Assembly (NCBI GenBank): GCA_045533115.1
Contig: JAZSHF010000009.1
Coordinates: 1-12,268, forward strand
From: Colimorpha_A sp045533115
GTDB lineage: Bacteria; Bacillota; Clostridia; Oscillospirales; CAG-272
Length of the DNA: 12,268 nt
Reading direction: 5' to 3'
The position numbers were made by a program, and so were the translations under genes. The number at the start of each line of letters is the position of its first letter. The stretch's first letter is position 1. Positions 7,401 to 12,268 of the stretch are shown here, piece by piece. A model generated the notes under the pieces. The model was not told the DNA's origin. It made no database searches and saw nothing but the letters and a program-made list of their open reading frames with translations.

Positions 7401-7434
7401 GCGTTCTTTTCACTTTTGCAATGTTTAATTCCAT
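4408..7434 (-). CDS. GH38 alpha-mannosidase
   Basis: A 1008-aa cytoplasmic enzyme, usual length for bacterial family 38, hydrolysing terminal alpha-mannosyl residues with retention of configuration. Layout: N-terminal domain (1-225); catalytic barrel (about 228-500) with zinc ligands His235 and Asp237 in 'HTHIDVEWLW', nucleophile Asp347 in 'LPDVFGYS'; mid helical domain (505-600) with 'HNQFHDILPGSS', whose His570 should be the last zinc ligand; C-terminal beta domains (610-1008). All expected catalytic residues are present, and no signal peptide is seen, so the substrate is probably an imported manno-oligosaccharide or glycan fragment. The ATG at 7434 has AAGGAGA (7441-7447) six bases upstream. 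It is the first gene of an operon with the GH28-like pseudogene and is divergent from an AraC regulator. The linkage specificity cannot be told from sequence. Confidence 0.95.
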   Translation of the reverse strand: MELNIAKVKRTLDVLEASCTTVVEKIDNLRALEVFDFKDSNEPPEGEYLPFACVDGLDKRFWIKASFQTPKQEKDCAYFLKIRTGLSGWDAMNPQLIFYIDGKMVHGLDINHFLVPLDADKSYDTYCYLYSGKQESHFPVIYEVIKTNKRAEKLYYDMVVPHDACRDVYREDSKEYSETLKALSMASDALDFRALGSPEYYESVEKALEIMEKEYYEKLCSTEDKPIVNYVGHTHIDVEWLWDRRQTREKIQRSASTAVTLMKEYPEYKFMLSQPELYRYLKEEAPEKYEEVKALIKEGRWEVEGALYLECDCNLTSGESLVRQLLYGKRFFDREFGRENRVCFLPDVFGYSAAMPQILKKSDVDYFVTSKISWNDTNTMPHDAFVWQGIDGTEILSTFITGQPYRKGQAPEKYTTYVGDITPAFTKGTWERFQDKEYSSNALCTYGFGDGGGGPTREMLERGRRLAKGLPGLPVAKFTHLRPYLDTLSGEFFENAKKIKKMPKWVGELYLEYHRGTYTSQAATKKGNRKSELALGAAEALFSTDLYFGGDFDREKLGLAWRDLLHNQFHDILPGSSIEKVYEFAEEDYARILGYARSESERKLASLADKINTKGGVLVYNPAGFARRGEILLDGKTVSTKSEIPAFGYAVIQPSEAVCAVSVSDHTAENRFYKLTLDNAGRITSLYDKTAKREVVLPGTCMNEFSTYEDYPLNYDAWDIDSYSFTKEYKLDSDADILPVFDGERAGFVITRKYQNSEIKQTMWLYSDSARIDLVHHIDWHEKHQFLKLAFPVNIHATSATYDIQFGHTQRPTHKNTSWDQARFEVCGHKWVDISEYGYGVSILNDCKYGYSAEGSTIKLTCLKCPDYPAPNADVGEHEFTCSIFPHEGDFRKAGTIKEAYALNIPLVAMNIEKSEGTLPESFSLVSCDNPAVIVETVKPAEDSNDVIVRLYESFGGGATAKIRIANDFKKVYLTNLMEKEISELPIVDGEVALDFHAFEIHTLKLVK

Positions 7435-7483
7435 AACAACTCTCCTTCAGGCTCACATATAGCCTAAGTTTTTCTCTATTATT

Positions 7484-7512
7484 ATTTTAGCACAAACACA
7501 CTTGACAATCAA
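7484..7512 (-). promoter_or_regulatory. Promoter of the GH38 operon
   Basis: On the minus strand TTGATT (7507-7512) and TAAAAT (7484-7489) are spaced by 17 bp, with TGC before the -10 (extended -10). The -35 abuts and shares one base with the opposite-strand -35 of the AraC gene. The leader also holds a short AGGCT/AGCCT hairpin (7449-7465) just upstream of the ribosome site. Confidence 0.6.
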
Positions 7513-7530
7513 TCTCTAATATGATATTAT
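7502..7530 (+). promoter_or_regulatory. Promoter of the first AraC gene
   Basis: A consensus TTGACA (7502-7507), 17-bp spacer and TATTAT (7525-7530). It is divergent from, and overlaps at the -35 with, the mannosidase promoter, so only one polymerase can probably bind at a time. Confidence 0.75.
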
Positions 7531-7550
7531 AATAACAGCATTGTGATATT
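7522..7550 (+). promoter_or_regulatory. Direct TGATATT repeats, candidate AraC half-sites
   Basis: TGATATT occurs at 7522-7528, overlapping the -10 box of the AraC promoter, and again at 7544-7550. The 22-bp period is about two helical turns, the geometry of paired AraC-family half-sites on one DNA face. Binding there would repress the regulator's own promoter. The sites are short and AT-rich, so chance is not excluded. Confidence 0.35.
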
Positions 7551-7580
7551 TTTCGCGTGAGGGGGTATTTTTCTATCGCC

Positions 7581-8435
7581 ATGAAAATTTTAACGCCAGA
7601 AAAATGCATTGATATTGTCACCGGCATCTCCTACCGTATAGTCAACAGTAAAACCGAAAGCTTCACGGATCATAGCCATAATTTCTCCGAAATTTTCGTT
7701 ATGCTGAGCGGATTTGCCAAGCATTCCGCAAATGGAAAATCAGCTCACTTGAAAAAAGGCGACATCGTTTTTATAAGGCCGTCCGATATCCATAAATTTT
7801 CAGAGCTTCACGGCGAAACCTTCACCTTTTGCAATCTCACCTTCACCAACGAAACGAGAGATCAGCTTTTCGATTTTCTGGGCGATGGTTTTCCCTCCAT
7901 AGAGCTTCTTTCCTCATCCATTCCTCCGTTTTCGAGAATGACAGAGCGAGAAGTATCTCGCTTCGAAACCAAGCTCGCACATCTAAGTGCCATCCCGCAA
8001 GACAATGCTTCGGAAAGAAAAACTGCCCTGAGAATTTTGCTTATAGATCTGTTCACAGTTCAGTTTTCAAACTTCCGCGTGTGTGACGACGGCATCCCGG
8101 GTTGGCTTGACGAATTATGCCAGAAAATGCGCTCGGATGCCAATTTCGTTGAAGGAAGCGAAAAAATGATCGAACTCTCGGGCCGCTCGCGCGAGCATCT
8201 TTCACGCTCTATGAAAAAGTATATGAGCATGACCATTAGCGAATTTGTCAACGACCTGCGTCTGAACTATATCGCGAATATGTTAAGAAACTCAAACAAA
8301 AAGATTTCGGTAATCGTTTTTGACAGCGGTTTTAATACCCTCAGCCTTGCGGGCACCCTCTTCGTTAAAAAATACGGAATGAATATGCGGCAATACCGTA
8401 GCTTCGGCGATATCGCTATCCAAAAAGCGCATTAA
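7581..8435 (+). CDS. AraC-family transcriptional regulator with cupin sensor (GH38 side)
   Basis: 284 aa. Residues 1-130 are a cupin-type sugar-sensing domain ('HSHNFSEIFVMLSG', 'LKKGDIVFIRPSDIHKF'); residues 180-275 are the double helix-turn-helix DNA-binding domain. The second helix-turn-helix, 'KKISVIVFDSGFNTLSLAGT' and 'LFVKKYGMNMRQYR', is recognisable but divergent: the usual aromatic-Phe pair after Ser is Leu-Ala, and the Pro before xxYR is Met. I place the start at ATG 7581, which begins the family-like 'MKILTPEK'; AGGGGG at 7560-7565 is a somewhat distant ribosome site (15 nt). A GTG at 7557 in frame lacks any ribosome site. Divergent from the GH38 operon, which it probably controls in response to a sugar, and convergent with a second AraC gene. 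Confidence 0.88.
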   Translation: MKILTPEKCIDIVTGISYRIVNSKTESFTDHSHNFSEIFVMLSGFAKHSANGKSAHLKKGDIVFIRPSDIHKFSELHGETFTFCNLTFTNETRDQLFDFLGDGFPSIELLSSSIPPFSRMTEREVSRFETKLAHLSAIPQDNASERKTALRILLIDLFTVQFSNFRVCDDGIPGWLDELCQKMRSDANFVEGSEKMIELSGRSREHLSRSMKKYMSMTISEFVNDLRLNYIANMLRNSNKKISVIVFDSGFNTLSLAGTLFVKKYGMNMRQYRSFGDIAIQKAH

Positions 8436-8471
8436 ACGAGATTTGTTCAAAAAACATTCATTGATCTTAAG

Positions 8472-8515
8472 AAACAAACCGACATTACTCTTATCAAAGG
8501 GTGTCGGTTTTGTTT
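8472..8515. terminator. Shared bidirectional terminator between convergent AraC genes
   Basis: AAACAAACCGACA (8472-8484) pairs with TGTCGGTTTTGTTT (8502-8515) with one bulged T and a 17-nt loop. The A-rich and T-rich arm ends supply a T-tract in either direction. The right arm lies inside the coding sequence of the second AraC gene, encoding its last few residues, and the stop codon (8494-8496) is in the loop. Confidence 0.75.
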
Positions 8516-9300
8516 GTTCTTCTTTGCCGAAATCGACTCGGCGTTAAAGAAAAATTCTTTTTGAAGCGTCTTTCGAAATTTGTGTAATCGTTAAAGCCTG
8601 CCTCTTGCGCAACGTCAAGAATCGGCAAATCGGTGAAAAGGAGCAGATTTTTCGCATATGAAAAACGGAGATTATCCAAATATGCGCCAAAGCTGACCCC
8701 CATTTCCTTTTTGAAAAGACAGGAAAAATAGGAAGGTGTAAGCCCTATTCGCTCGGCGATATCAGCAAGCGCGATCTTATGTTTAAAGCGTTCCGTGATC
8801 AGTTGCAACGCTTGTTGCATATAGCCTGTGCGCACCTGCTCGCCGCATTCCTTCGTTGCCATTCTATCAAGCTTTTTGCAAAGGCAGGTGAGCAAAAGCC
8901 CCGCATAACGAACGTCCTGCTCATAGATTTCCACCAATTCGGAAAGCAACAGATAGATCATTTCCGTATCCTTGCCCTCCGACCTTATAAAAGGACACTT
9001 TGACGTGAAGATCGGAAAGGAGATCGCGCCGTCGCTCGCACTTTCACAGCAGAACATCACGTTGAATATTTCTGCATTCACCGATTTTATCGTGTGCGTA
9101 TTGATCGGCGTCAAAAAGAAAACGCTTCCCCTGCAAAAAGGATATTCCCGACCGTCAACCTCGCACACGCCGCTTCCCGAAATCACAAACTCAATTTCAA
9201 AAAAATCGTGCATATGGGCAGATACAACGGGTGACAGCCACTTTCGTGAGGCGGCAATAAAATCGTTCGGTATGTGCTCGTGTTTGGTATGGAAATGCAT
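8494..9300 (-). CDS. AraC-family transcriptional regulator with cupin sensor (DUF6259 side)
   Basis: 268 aa. The cupin-like ligand domain spans about 20-110 ('HMHDFFEIEFVISGSG', 'GREYPFCRGSVFFLTP', 'NTHTI'). The C-terminal pair of helix-turn-helix units, about 165-262, is canonical: 'IALADIAERIGLTPSYFSCL' then 'ILDVAQEAGFNDYTNFERRF' and 'LTPSRFR'. I prefer ATG 9300 (MHFHTKHEH) since AAGGAG lies 8 nt upstream; a longer frame from 9381 would run through the AT-rich promoter region. The last residues NKTDTL are encoded by an arm of the shared terminator. Divergent from the DUF6259-like hydrolase gene, with 213 bp between the two starts, and presumably its regulator. The ligand is unknown. Confidence 0.92.
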   Translation of the reverse strand: MHFHTKHEHIPNDFIAASRKWLSPVVSAHMHDFFEIEFVISGSGVCEVDGREYPFCRGSVFFLTPINTHTIKSVNAEIFNVMFCCESASDGAISFPIFTSKCPFIRSEGKDTEMIYLLLSELVEIYEQDVRYAGLLLTCLCKKLDRMATKECGEQVRTGYMQQALQLITERFKHKIALADIAERIGLTPSYFSCLFKKEMGVSFGAYLDNLRFSYAKNLLLFTDLPILDVAQEAGFNDYTNFERRFKKNFSLTPSRFRQRRTNKTDTL

Positions 9301-9371
9301 GAGAATCTCTCCTTGTGCTTTGATCTTAACAAAAATCATATAATAAGCAATATTTTTTATAAAAAAAACAA

Positions 9372-9400
9372 TTGAACGCAAGTTCTTTTTTATGTATAAT
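9372..9400 (+). promoter_or_regulatory. Promoter of the DUF6259-like hydrolase gene, with dyad over the -35
   Basis: TTGAAC (9372-9377), 17-bp spacer and a perfect TATAAT (9395-9400) on the plus strand. The -35 overlaps a short dyad, GAAC GCAA GTTC (9374-9385), a possible operator for the divergent AraC protein. I could not settle on a minus-strand promoter for that AraC gene; AT-rich candidates around 9310-9370 are weak. Confidence 0.75.
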
Positions 9401-9415
9401 AAAAATGTAAGCTTC

Positions 9416-9449
9416 CCGATCGGACGAACGGCAAAAGCCTTCCTGTCCG
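9416..9449 (+). promoter_or_regulatory. Structured leader before the hydrolase gene
   Basis: Near the predicted transcription start is the palindrome CCGATCGG (9416-9423). It overlaps a hairpin with stem CGGAC (9421-9425) and GTCCG (9445-9449) and inner stem GGC (9430-9432) and GCC (9437-9439) around an AAAA loop. The remaining leader to the AAAGGAG ribosome site (9501-9507) is about 50 nt. It could bind protein or shape mRNA stability; no known riboswitch is recognised. Confidence 0.35.
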
Positions 9450-9513
9450 AAAACGAAATGCTACATCAATTTTGCCAAAACGTAAACGGCATGCTGCTTG
9501 AAAGGAGAATAAA

Positions 9514-11580
9514 ATGGAACTGAATTTGAAAAATCTTCATTTATCCGTGGACTTTCAAAGAGGCTTTATCACCTCTCTGATGATCAACGGTCGAGAGCGC
9601 CTGACGGCCACCGCGCCGCTCTTTCGAATTTGCTTACGAAAGAAGGATGGTAGCACCCTTACGCTCATGCCCAACGATGCCCGTACGTGCATTGAAAAAG
9701 AGGACGGCGCACTCTATACCGATTTTTCGCCGGCCAGCCTATCCGTTCGCATTACCCTAAAAGAGGAAAACGGCGAAGCCGCATGGCGCATTTCAGCAAC
9801 CCCCTCGGACGATTTCTTTACGGAATGGGTGGATTTTCCGCCGATCACGTTACCTGCTCTCCAAAACAATAATCCGGAGGGGGGCGGCGGTCAGATATTG
9901 TTCCCCTTCAATGAAGGCGTATTGATCTCCGATATCGAACGCCGTGAAATTTCCGATTTCTTTTATACCGAGCCTCAATATCCGTCGCAAGGAAGCTTTG
10001 CCGTATTCCCCAATATGGTATTCGCGCAAATGCTTGCCTATATTTTTACGGATGCAGCTCTTTATCTTGGCGCGCACGACCGCAAAAGAGGCGTGAAGGA
10101 CGTGAATTTCCATAAGGCAGAGGGCGGCGTTACGTTGAGATTCCGCCTCTTCTGCGGAACGGATTTCGGCGAAACCTTCGCCCCTGACTATCCCATCGTT
10201 TTTGCCGTAACCGAGGGCAAATGGGAAGCAGCGGCAGAGCGCTACCGCGCGTGGTTTGAAAGTGATCTTCCCGAAAACGTGAAAAAGATTGCCGAAAACG
10301 AAGCATTGCCCGAATGGTACGCCGATTCGCCCTTGATCGTTTCTTATCCCGTGCGCGGCGTGCACGATATGGACAAAATGAAGCCGAACAGCTTGTTCCC
10401 TTATACGAACGCTTTGCCGCTTCTCGACGAGATCAAAAAAGCCGTTGACAACCGCTTGCTCGTCCTTTTGATGCACTGGGAAGGCACAGCTCCCTGGGCG
10501 CCGCCCTTCGTATGGCCTCCCTACGGCGGCGAAGAAAACTTTAACGAATTTTTGAAAAAGCTTCATGAAAAAGGCGATCTGCTCGGTGTATACTGCTCGG
10601 GATTCGGCTATACGATCCAAAGTAATTTGATTGCGGAATACAACAATGAAGAAGAATACGCCGCACGTGAATATAGCAAAGGAATGTGCGCAGGACCTGA
10701 CGGAAAAGTTTCGATCAGCAAAATCTGCACAGGTCAGCGTTCGGGCTATGATATTTGTCCCGCATCCGAGGTTGGCAAAGCGCTTCTGGAGCAAGCCTAT
10801 ACCCCCCTGCTCAGAACCGACGTTGACTACGTACAGATTCTTGACCAGAACCACGGCGGTGGGCAGTATTTCTGCTATAGCCGCGAGCACGGCCACGCCC
10901 CCGGTCCCGGTACGTGGATGACGGAAAATATGCAATCCGTGCTATCTTCTTGGAACAAACTCGCAGGCAAAACGCTTCTCGGCTGCGAATCTGCGGCGGC
11001 TGAGCCTTTTATCGGAAACCTTCTGTACAGTGACAATCGCTTCGAATTAAATTATCAGATTGGTGTGCCCGTACCGCTATATGCCTATATGTACCACGAA
11101 TACATCCGTAATTTCATGGGCAATCAGGTGAGCTGTGTGCTTGATAATGATGCGGATACGTTAAGATACCGTATCGCGTATTCCTTCTGTGCCGGAGACA
11201 GTATGACGCTTGTATTAACGCCTTCGGGAGAATTCATGTCTCATTGGGGTCTGAAGAATTTTTCGCATTTGCCTAACCGCGAATTGGTGCTCCGCCTGAT
11301 ACGCAACCTTACGGAATTCTACAAAAAAGACGTCAAAAAATTCCTTTATAACGGTCGCATGATCGCCTCTCCCGAGGTCAAATGCGATAGTGTGAAGATC
11401 GGCGTCTGCTATCCGGAAGACGTCTTCGAATCAGTTTCTGTGCTTTATTCCGCTTGGGAGGCCGCAGACGGCAGCCGCGCGTTGATCCTTGTCAATCCTG
11501 ATGCCGAAGAGACTTCTTGCACGGTTGACGGAAAAACGGTCACTATCCCGCCGTTATCGGGCGTTGCCATTACGCTTTGA
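9514..11580 (+). CDS. DUF6259-like putative glycoside hydrolase
   Basis: 688 aa, no signal peptide, so cytoplasmic. I read three parts: an N-terminal beta-sandwich (about 1-255), a central barrel-like region (about 265-535) and a C-terminal beta domain (about 600-688). The overall pattern fits DUF6259, which resembles retaining barrel hydrolases of the GH36/GH101 type. Within the barrel, 'LLVLLMHWEGTAPWAPPF' (315-332), 'DLLGVYCSGFGYT' (355-367), 'VDYVQILDQNHGGG' (437-450) and 'LLGCESAAAEPF' (488-499) are strand-end loops rich in aromatic and acidic residues. Asp444 and Glu492 are my candidates for nucleophile and acid/base. The start has AAAGGAG 6 nt upstream. It is transcribed alone, opposite an AraC regulator, and ends before a strong terminator. 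The substrate is unknown; the fold and activity are inference. Confidence 0.75.
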   Translation: MELNLKNLHLSVDFQRGFITSLMINGRERLTATAPLFRICLRKKDGSTLTLMPNDARTCIEKEDGALYTDFSPASLSVRITLKEENGEAAWRISATPSDDFFTEWVDFPPITLPALQNNNPEGGGGQILFPFNEGVLISDIERREISDFFYTEPQYPSQGSFAVFPNMVFAQMLAYIFTDAALYLGAHDRKRGVKDVNFHKAEGGVTLRFRLFCGTDFGETFAPDYPIVFAVTEGKWEAAAERYRAWFESDLPENVKKIAENEALPEWYADSPLIVSYPVRGVHDMDKMKPNSLFPYTNALPLLDEIKKAVDNRLLVLLMHWEGTAPWAPPFVWPPYGGEENFNEFLKKLHEKGDLLGVYCSGFGYTIQSNLIAEYNNEEEYAAREYSKGMCAGPDGKVSISKICTGQRSGYDICPASEVGKALLEQAYTPLLRTDVDYVQILDQNHGGGQYFCYSREHGHAPGPGTWMTENMQSVLSSWNKLAGKTLLGCESAAAEPFIGNLLYSDNRFELNYQIGVPVPLYAYMYHEYIRNFMGNQVSCVLDNDADTLRYRIAYSFCAGDSMTLVLTPSGEFMSHWGLKNFSHLPNRELVLRLIRNLTEFYKKDVKKFLYNGRMIASPEVKCDSVKIGVCYPEDVFESVSVLYSAWEAADGSRALILVNPDAEETSCTVDGKTVTIPPLSGVAITL

Positions 11581-11636
11581 TTTGGCATTTTCCCCCGATA
11601 CTCTTCCCTTTTATACTTATACTTTCTTATACTTTG

Positions 11637-11664
11637 AAAGCCGCCGTTTCGACGGCGGCTTTTT
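11637..11664 (+). terminator. Intrinsic terminator of the hydrolase gene
   Basis: A perfect 11-bp stem, AAAGCCGCCGT (11637-11647) and ACGGCGGCTTT (11652-11662), closes a TTCG tetraloop and is followed by more T residues. It lies 56 nt past the stop codon at 11580. Confidence 0.92.
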
Positions 11665-11790
11665 GGATTCAGTTATACCTAATTAAGAACAGAAGACCGT
11701 CGAATTTAGAGCCGAAATATTGAATCGAACGAACGTCGGCGCACAAAGGTACGCCGGGGCGAACGAGTGATGATAGAACAAAAAAGATAT
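11665..11790. other. Intergenic stretch, no gene seen
   Basis: No reading frame with a start and ribosome site is convincing. A plus-strand frame containing ATGATAGAACAAAAAAG (11770 onward) ends after 18 codons at a stop inside the next hairpin region. The stretch is flanked on both sides by hairpins, which would suit a small RNA or a decayed gene, but I see no promoter for either. Confidence 0.3.
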
Positions 11791-11822
11791 AAAAATCGAA
11801 GGTTGTTGACCTTGATTTTTTC
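11791..11822. terminator. Second terminator-like hairpin
   Basis: AAAAATCGAAGGT (11791-11803) pairs with ACCTTGATTTTTT (11809-11821) around a TGTTG loop, with one bulged base, and ends in a T run on the plus strand. The A-rich left arm would give a T run on the other strand as well. It has no clear gene just upstream. Confidence 0.6.
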
Positions 11823-11838
11823 TTGACACTCTAAAACC

Positions 11839-11882
11839 AAGAAGAATACCATTTGAAGGAACGGTATTCTTCTTTTTTATTC
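11839..11882. terminator. Third hairpin, terminator of the right-edge beta-helix gene
   Basis: AAGAAGAATACC (11839-11850) and GGTATTCTTCTT (11863-11874) form a perfect 12-bp stem with a 12-nt loop. T residues follow on the plus strand; on the minus strand TTGGTTTT follows. It lies about 40 nt after the stop codon of the minus-strand gene at 11916. Its right side, 11865-11882, matches 2823-2840 of the terminator behind the other beta-helix gene at 17 of 18 bases. Confidence 0.7.
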
Positions 11883-11915
11883 GGTTCTGCCCAAATGCGA
11901 CGGTCTATTCTTGAA

Positions 11916-12268
11916 TTAGTTTGCAAGAACACCCATCAGAGACATATTAGGCGCGACAAAATCGGGAATTCGCCAGAAGACCAAGCTGTTTGCAGGCAGT
12001 GTGAAGTCGCCATTTTCATAGTCGGTGAAGATCGGTATGAGCTTGGAAAAATTGACGTTATGGTCGATTGTGGCAGTATCCTCTCCGACGGTAGGAATAG
12101 AGAGAGCGCCGTTCTTGCAGCCGTAAGACACGTTATTCTTATAAACGTTGTAAAGCGGTGTTCTGACGTAAAGCTCGTCATCCTCTGCAGGCGAGAGCTT
12201 GTTCGAAGGATCCCAATTTTCGGTGCGGTTCATTTGAGCAATGACGCGATCAACCACTTCGGTATAAG
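11916..12268 (-). CDS. C-terminal part of a right-handed beta-helix protein (cut by window edge)
   Basis: The frame is open to the window edge, giving about 117 C-terminal residues ending at TAA 11916-11918; the start lies beyond 12268. The segment 'YNVYKNNVSYGCKNG' followed by 'FTDYENGDFTLPANSLVFWR' and 'IPDFVAPNMSLMGV' resembles the closing rungs and tail of right-handed parallel beta-helix carbohydrate-active proteins, where a 'dF.L..dSp.f..iPgF.pip...iG' pattern is common. No catalytic residues are in view, so whether it is a hydrolase or lyase cannot be said. It faces the DUF6259-like gene and probably belongs to the same glycan-utilisation locus. Confidence 0.7.
   Translation of the reverse strand, partial: YTEVVDRVIAQMNRTENWDPSNKLSPAEDDELYVRTPLYNVYKNNVSYGCKNGALSIPTVGEDTATIDHNVNFSKLIPIFTDYENGDFTLPANSLVFWRIPDFVAPNMSLMGVLAN

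Noticed and set aside
7557..8435. GTG start at 7557 for the first AraC gene
   Set aside because: No ribosome site precedes it; the GGGGG run lies inside it and suits the ATG at 7581.
9850..10935. Minus-strand open frame of 361 codons inside the DUF6259-like gene
   Set aside because: Antisense to a well-supported gene with its own promoter, ribosome site and terminator; no ribosome site or domain of its own.
11770..11826. 18-codon plus-strand frame after ATGATAG
   Set aside because: No clear ribosome site or promoter, and it runs into a hairpin.
11823..11850. TTGACA at 11823 as a plus-strand -35 box
   Set aside because: No acceptable -10 at 16-18 bp, and it lies between two terminator hairpins.

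Overview
The window looks like a chromosomal segment of a gut-type Clostridia/Bacillota bacterium. The reasons are strong AGGAGG-like ribosome sites, sigma-A-like promoters with 17-bp spacers, AT-rich intergenic DNA, two AraC-family regulators paired with signal-less glycoside hydrolases, and a Fic/DUF6933 pair of the kind common in Firmicutes. The genus cannot be set from the sequence.

Left third (about 1-2860): a visibly more AT-rich accessory block. A minus-strand operon encodes a Fic-domain protein with an N-terminal VbhA-like antitoxin helix and a C-terminal winged helix, followed 19 nt later by a DUF6933 protein. It has a near-consensus promoter (2012-2040) embedded in a cluster of GTGCAA/TTGCAC elements and a hairpin terminator at 182-231. 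Around it lie related hairpin repeats (253-312; 2278-2363), an inverted repeat (183-203 / 2159-2178), and two decayed coding remnants (2375-2575 minus; 2569-2703 plus). This is a plausible mobile or decaying island carrying a toxin-antitoxin-like or defence-like cassette.

Middle and right (2793-12268): a carbohydrate-utilisation locus. A minus-strand operon carries a complete GH38 alpha-mannosidase and, 20 nt downstream, a GH28-like right-handed beta-helix gene that is a pseudogene here (one in-frame stop, one 1-nt frameshift). It ends at a perfect 20-bp bidirectional terminator. Divergent from the mannosidase is an AraC regulator, with the two promoters overlapping at their -35 boxes. A second AraC regulator converges on the first, sharing a terminator, and is itself divergent from a 688-aa DUF6259-like putative glycoside hydrolase. 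After three successive hairpins comes the C-terminus of another minus-strand beta-helix protein, cut by the window edge.

Working model: two mirror-image modules (GH38 + AraC, AraC + DUF6259 hydrolase) in which each sugar-sensing AraC protein controls the hydrolase transcribed away from it. None of the complete enzymes has a signal peptide, so they should act in the cytoplasm on imported oligosaccharides. No transporter gene is in the window. The least explained parts are the Fic-DUF6933 cassette with its operator-like repeats, the covarying hairpin repeats, and the DUF6259 enzyme.
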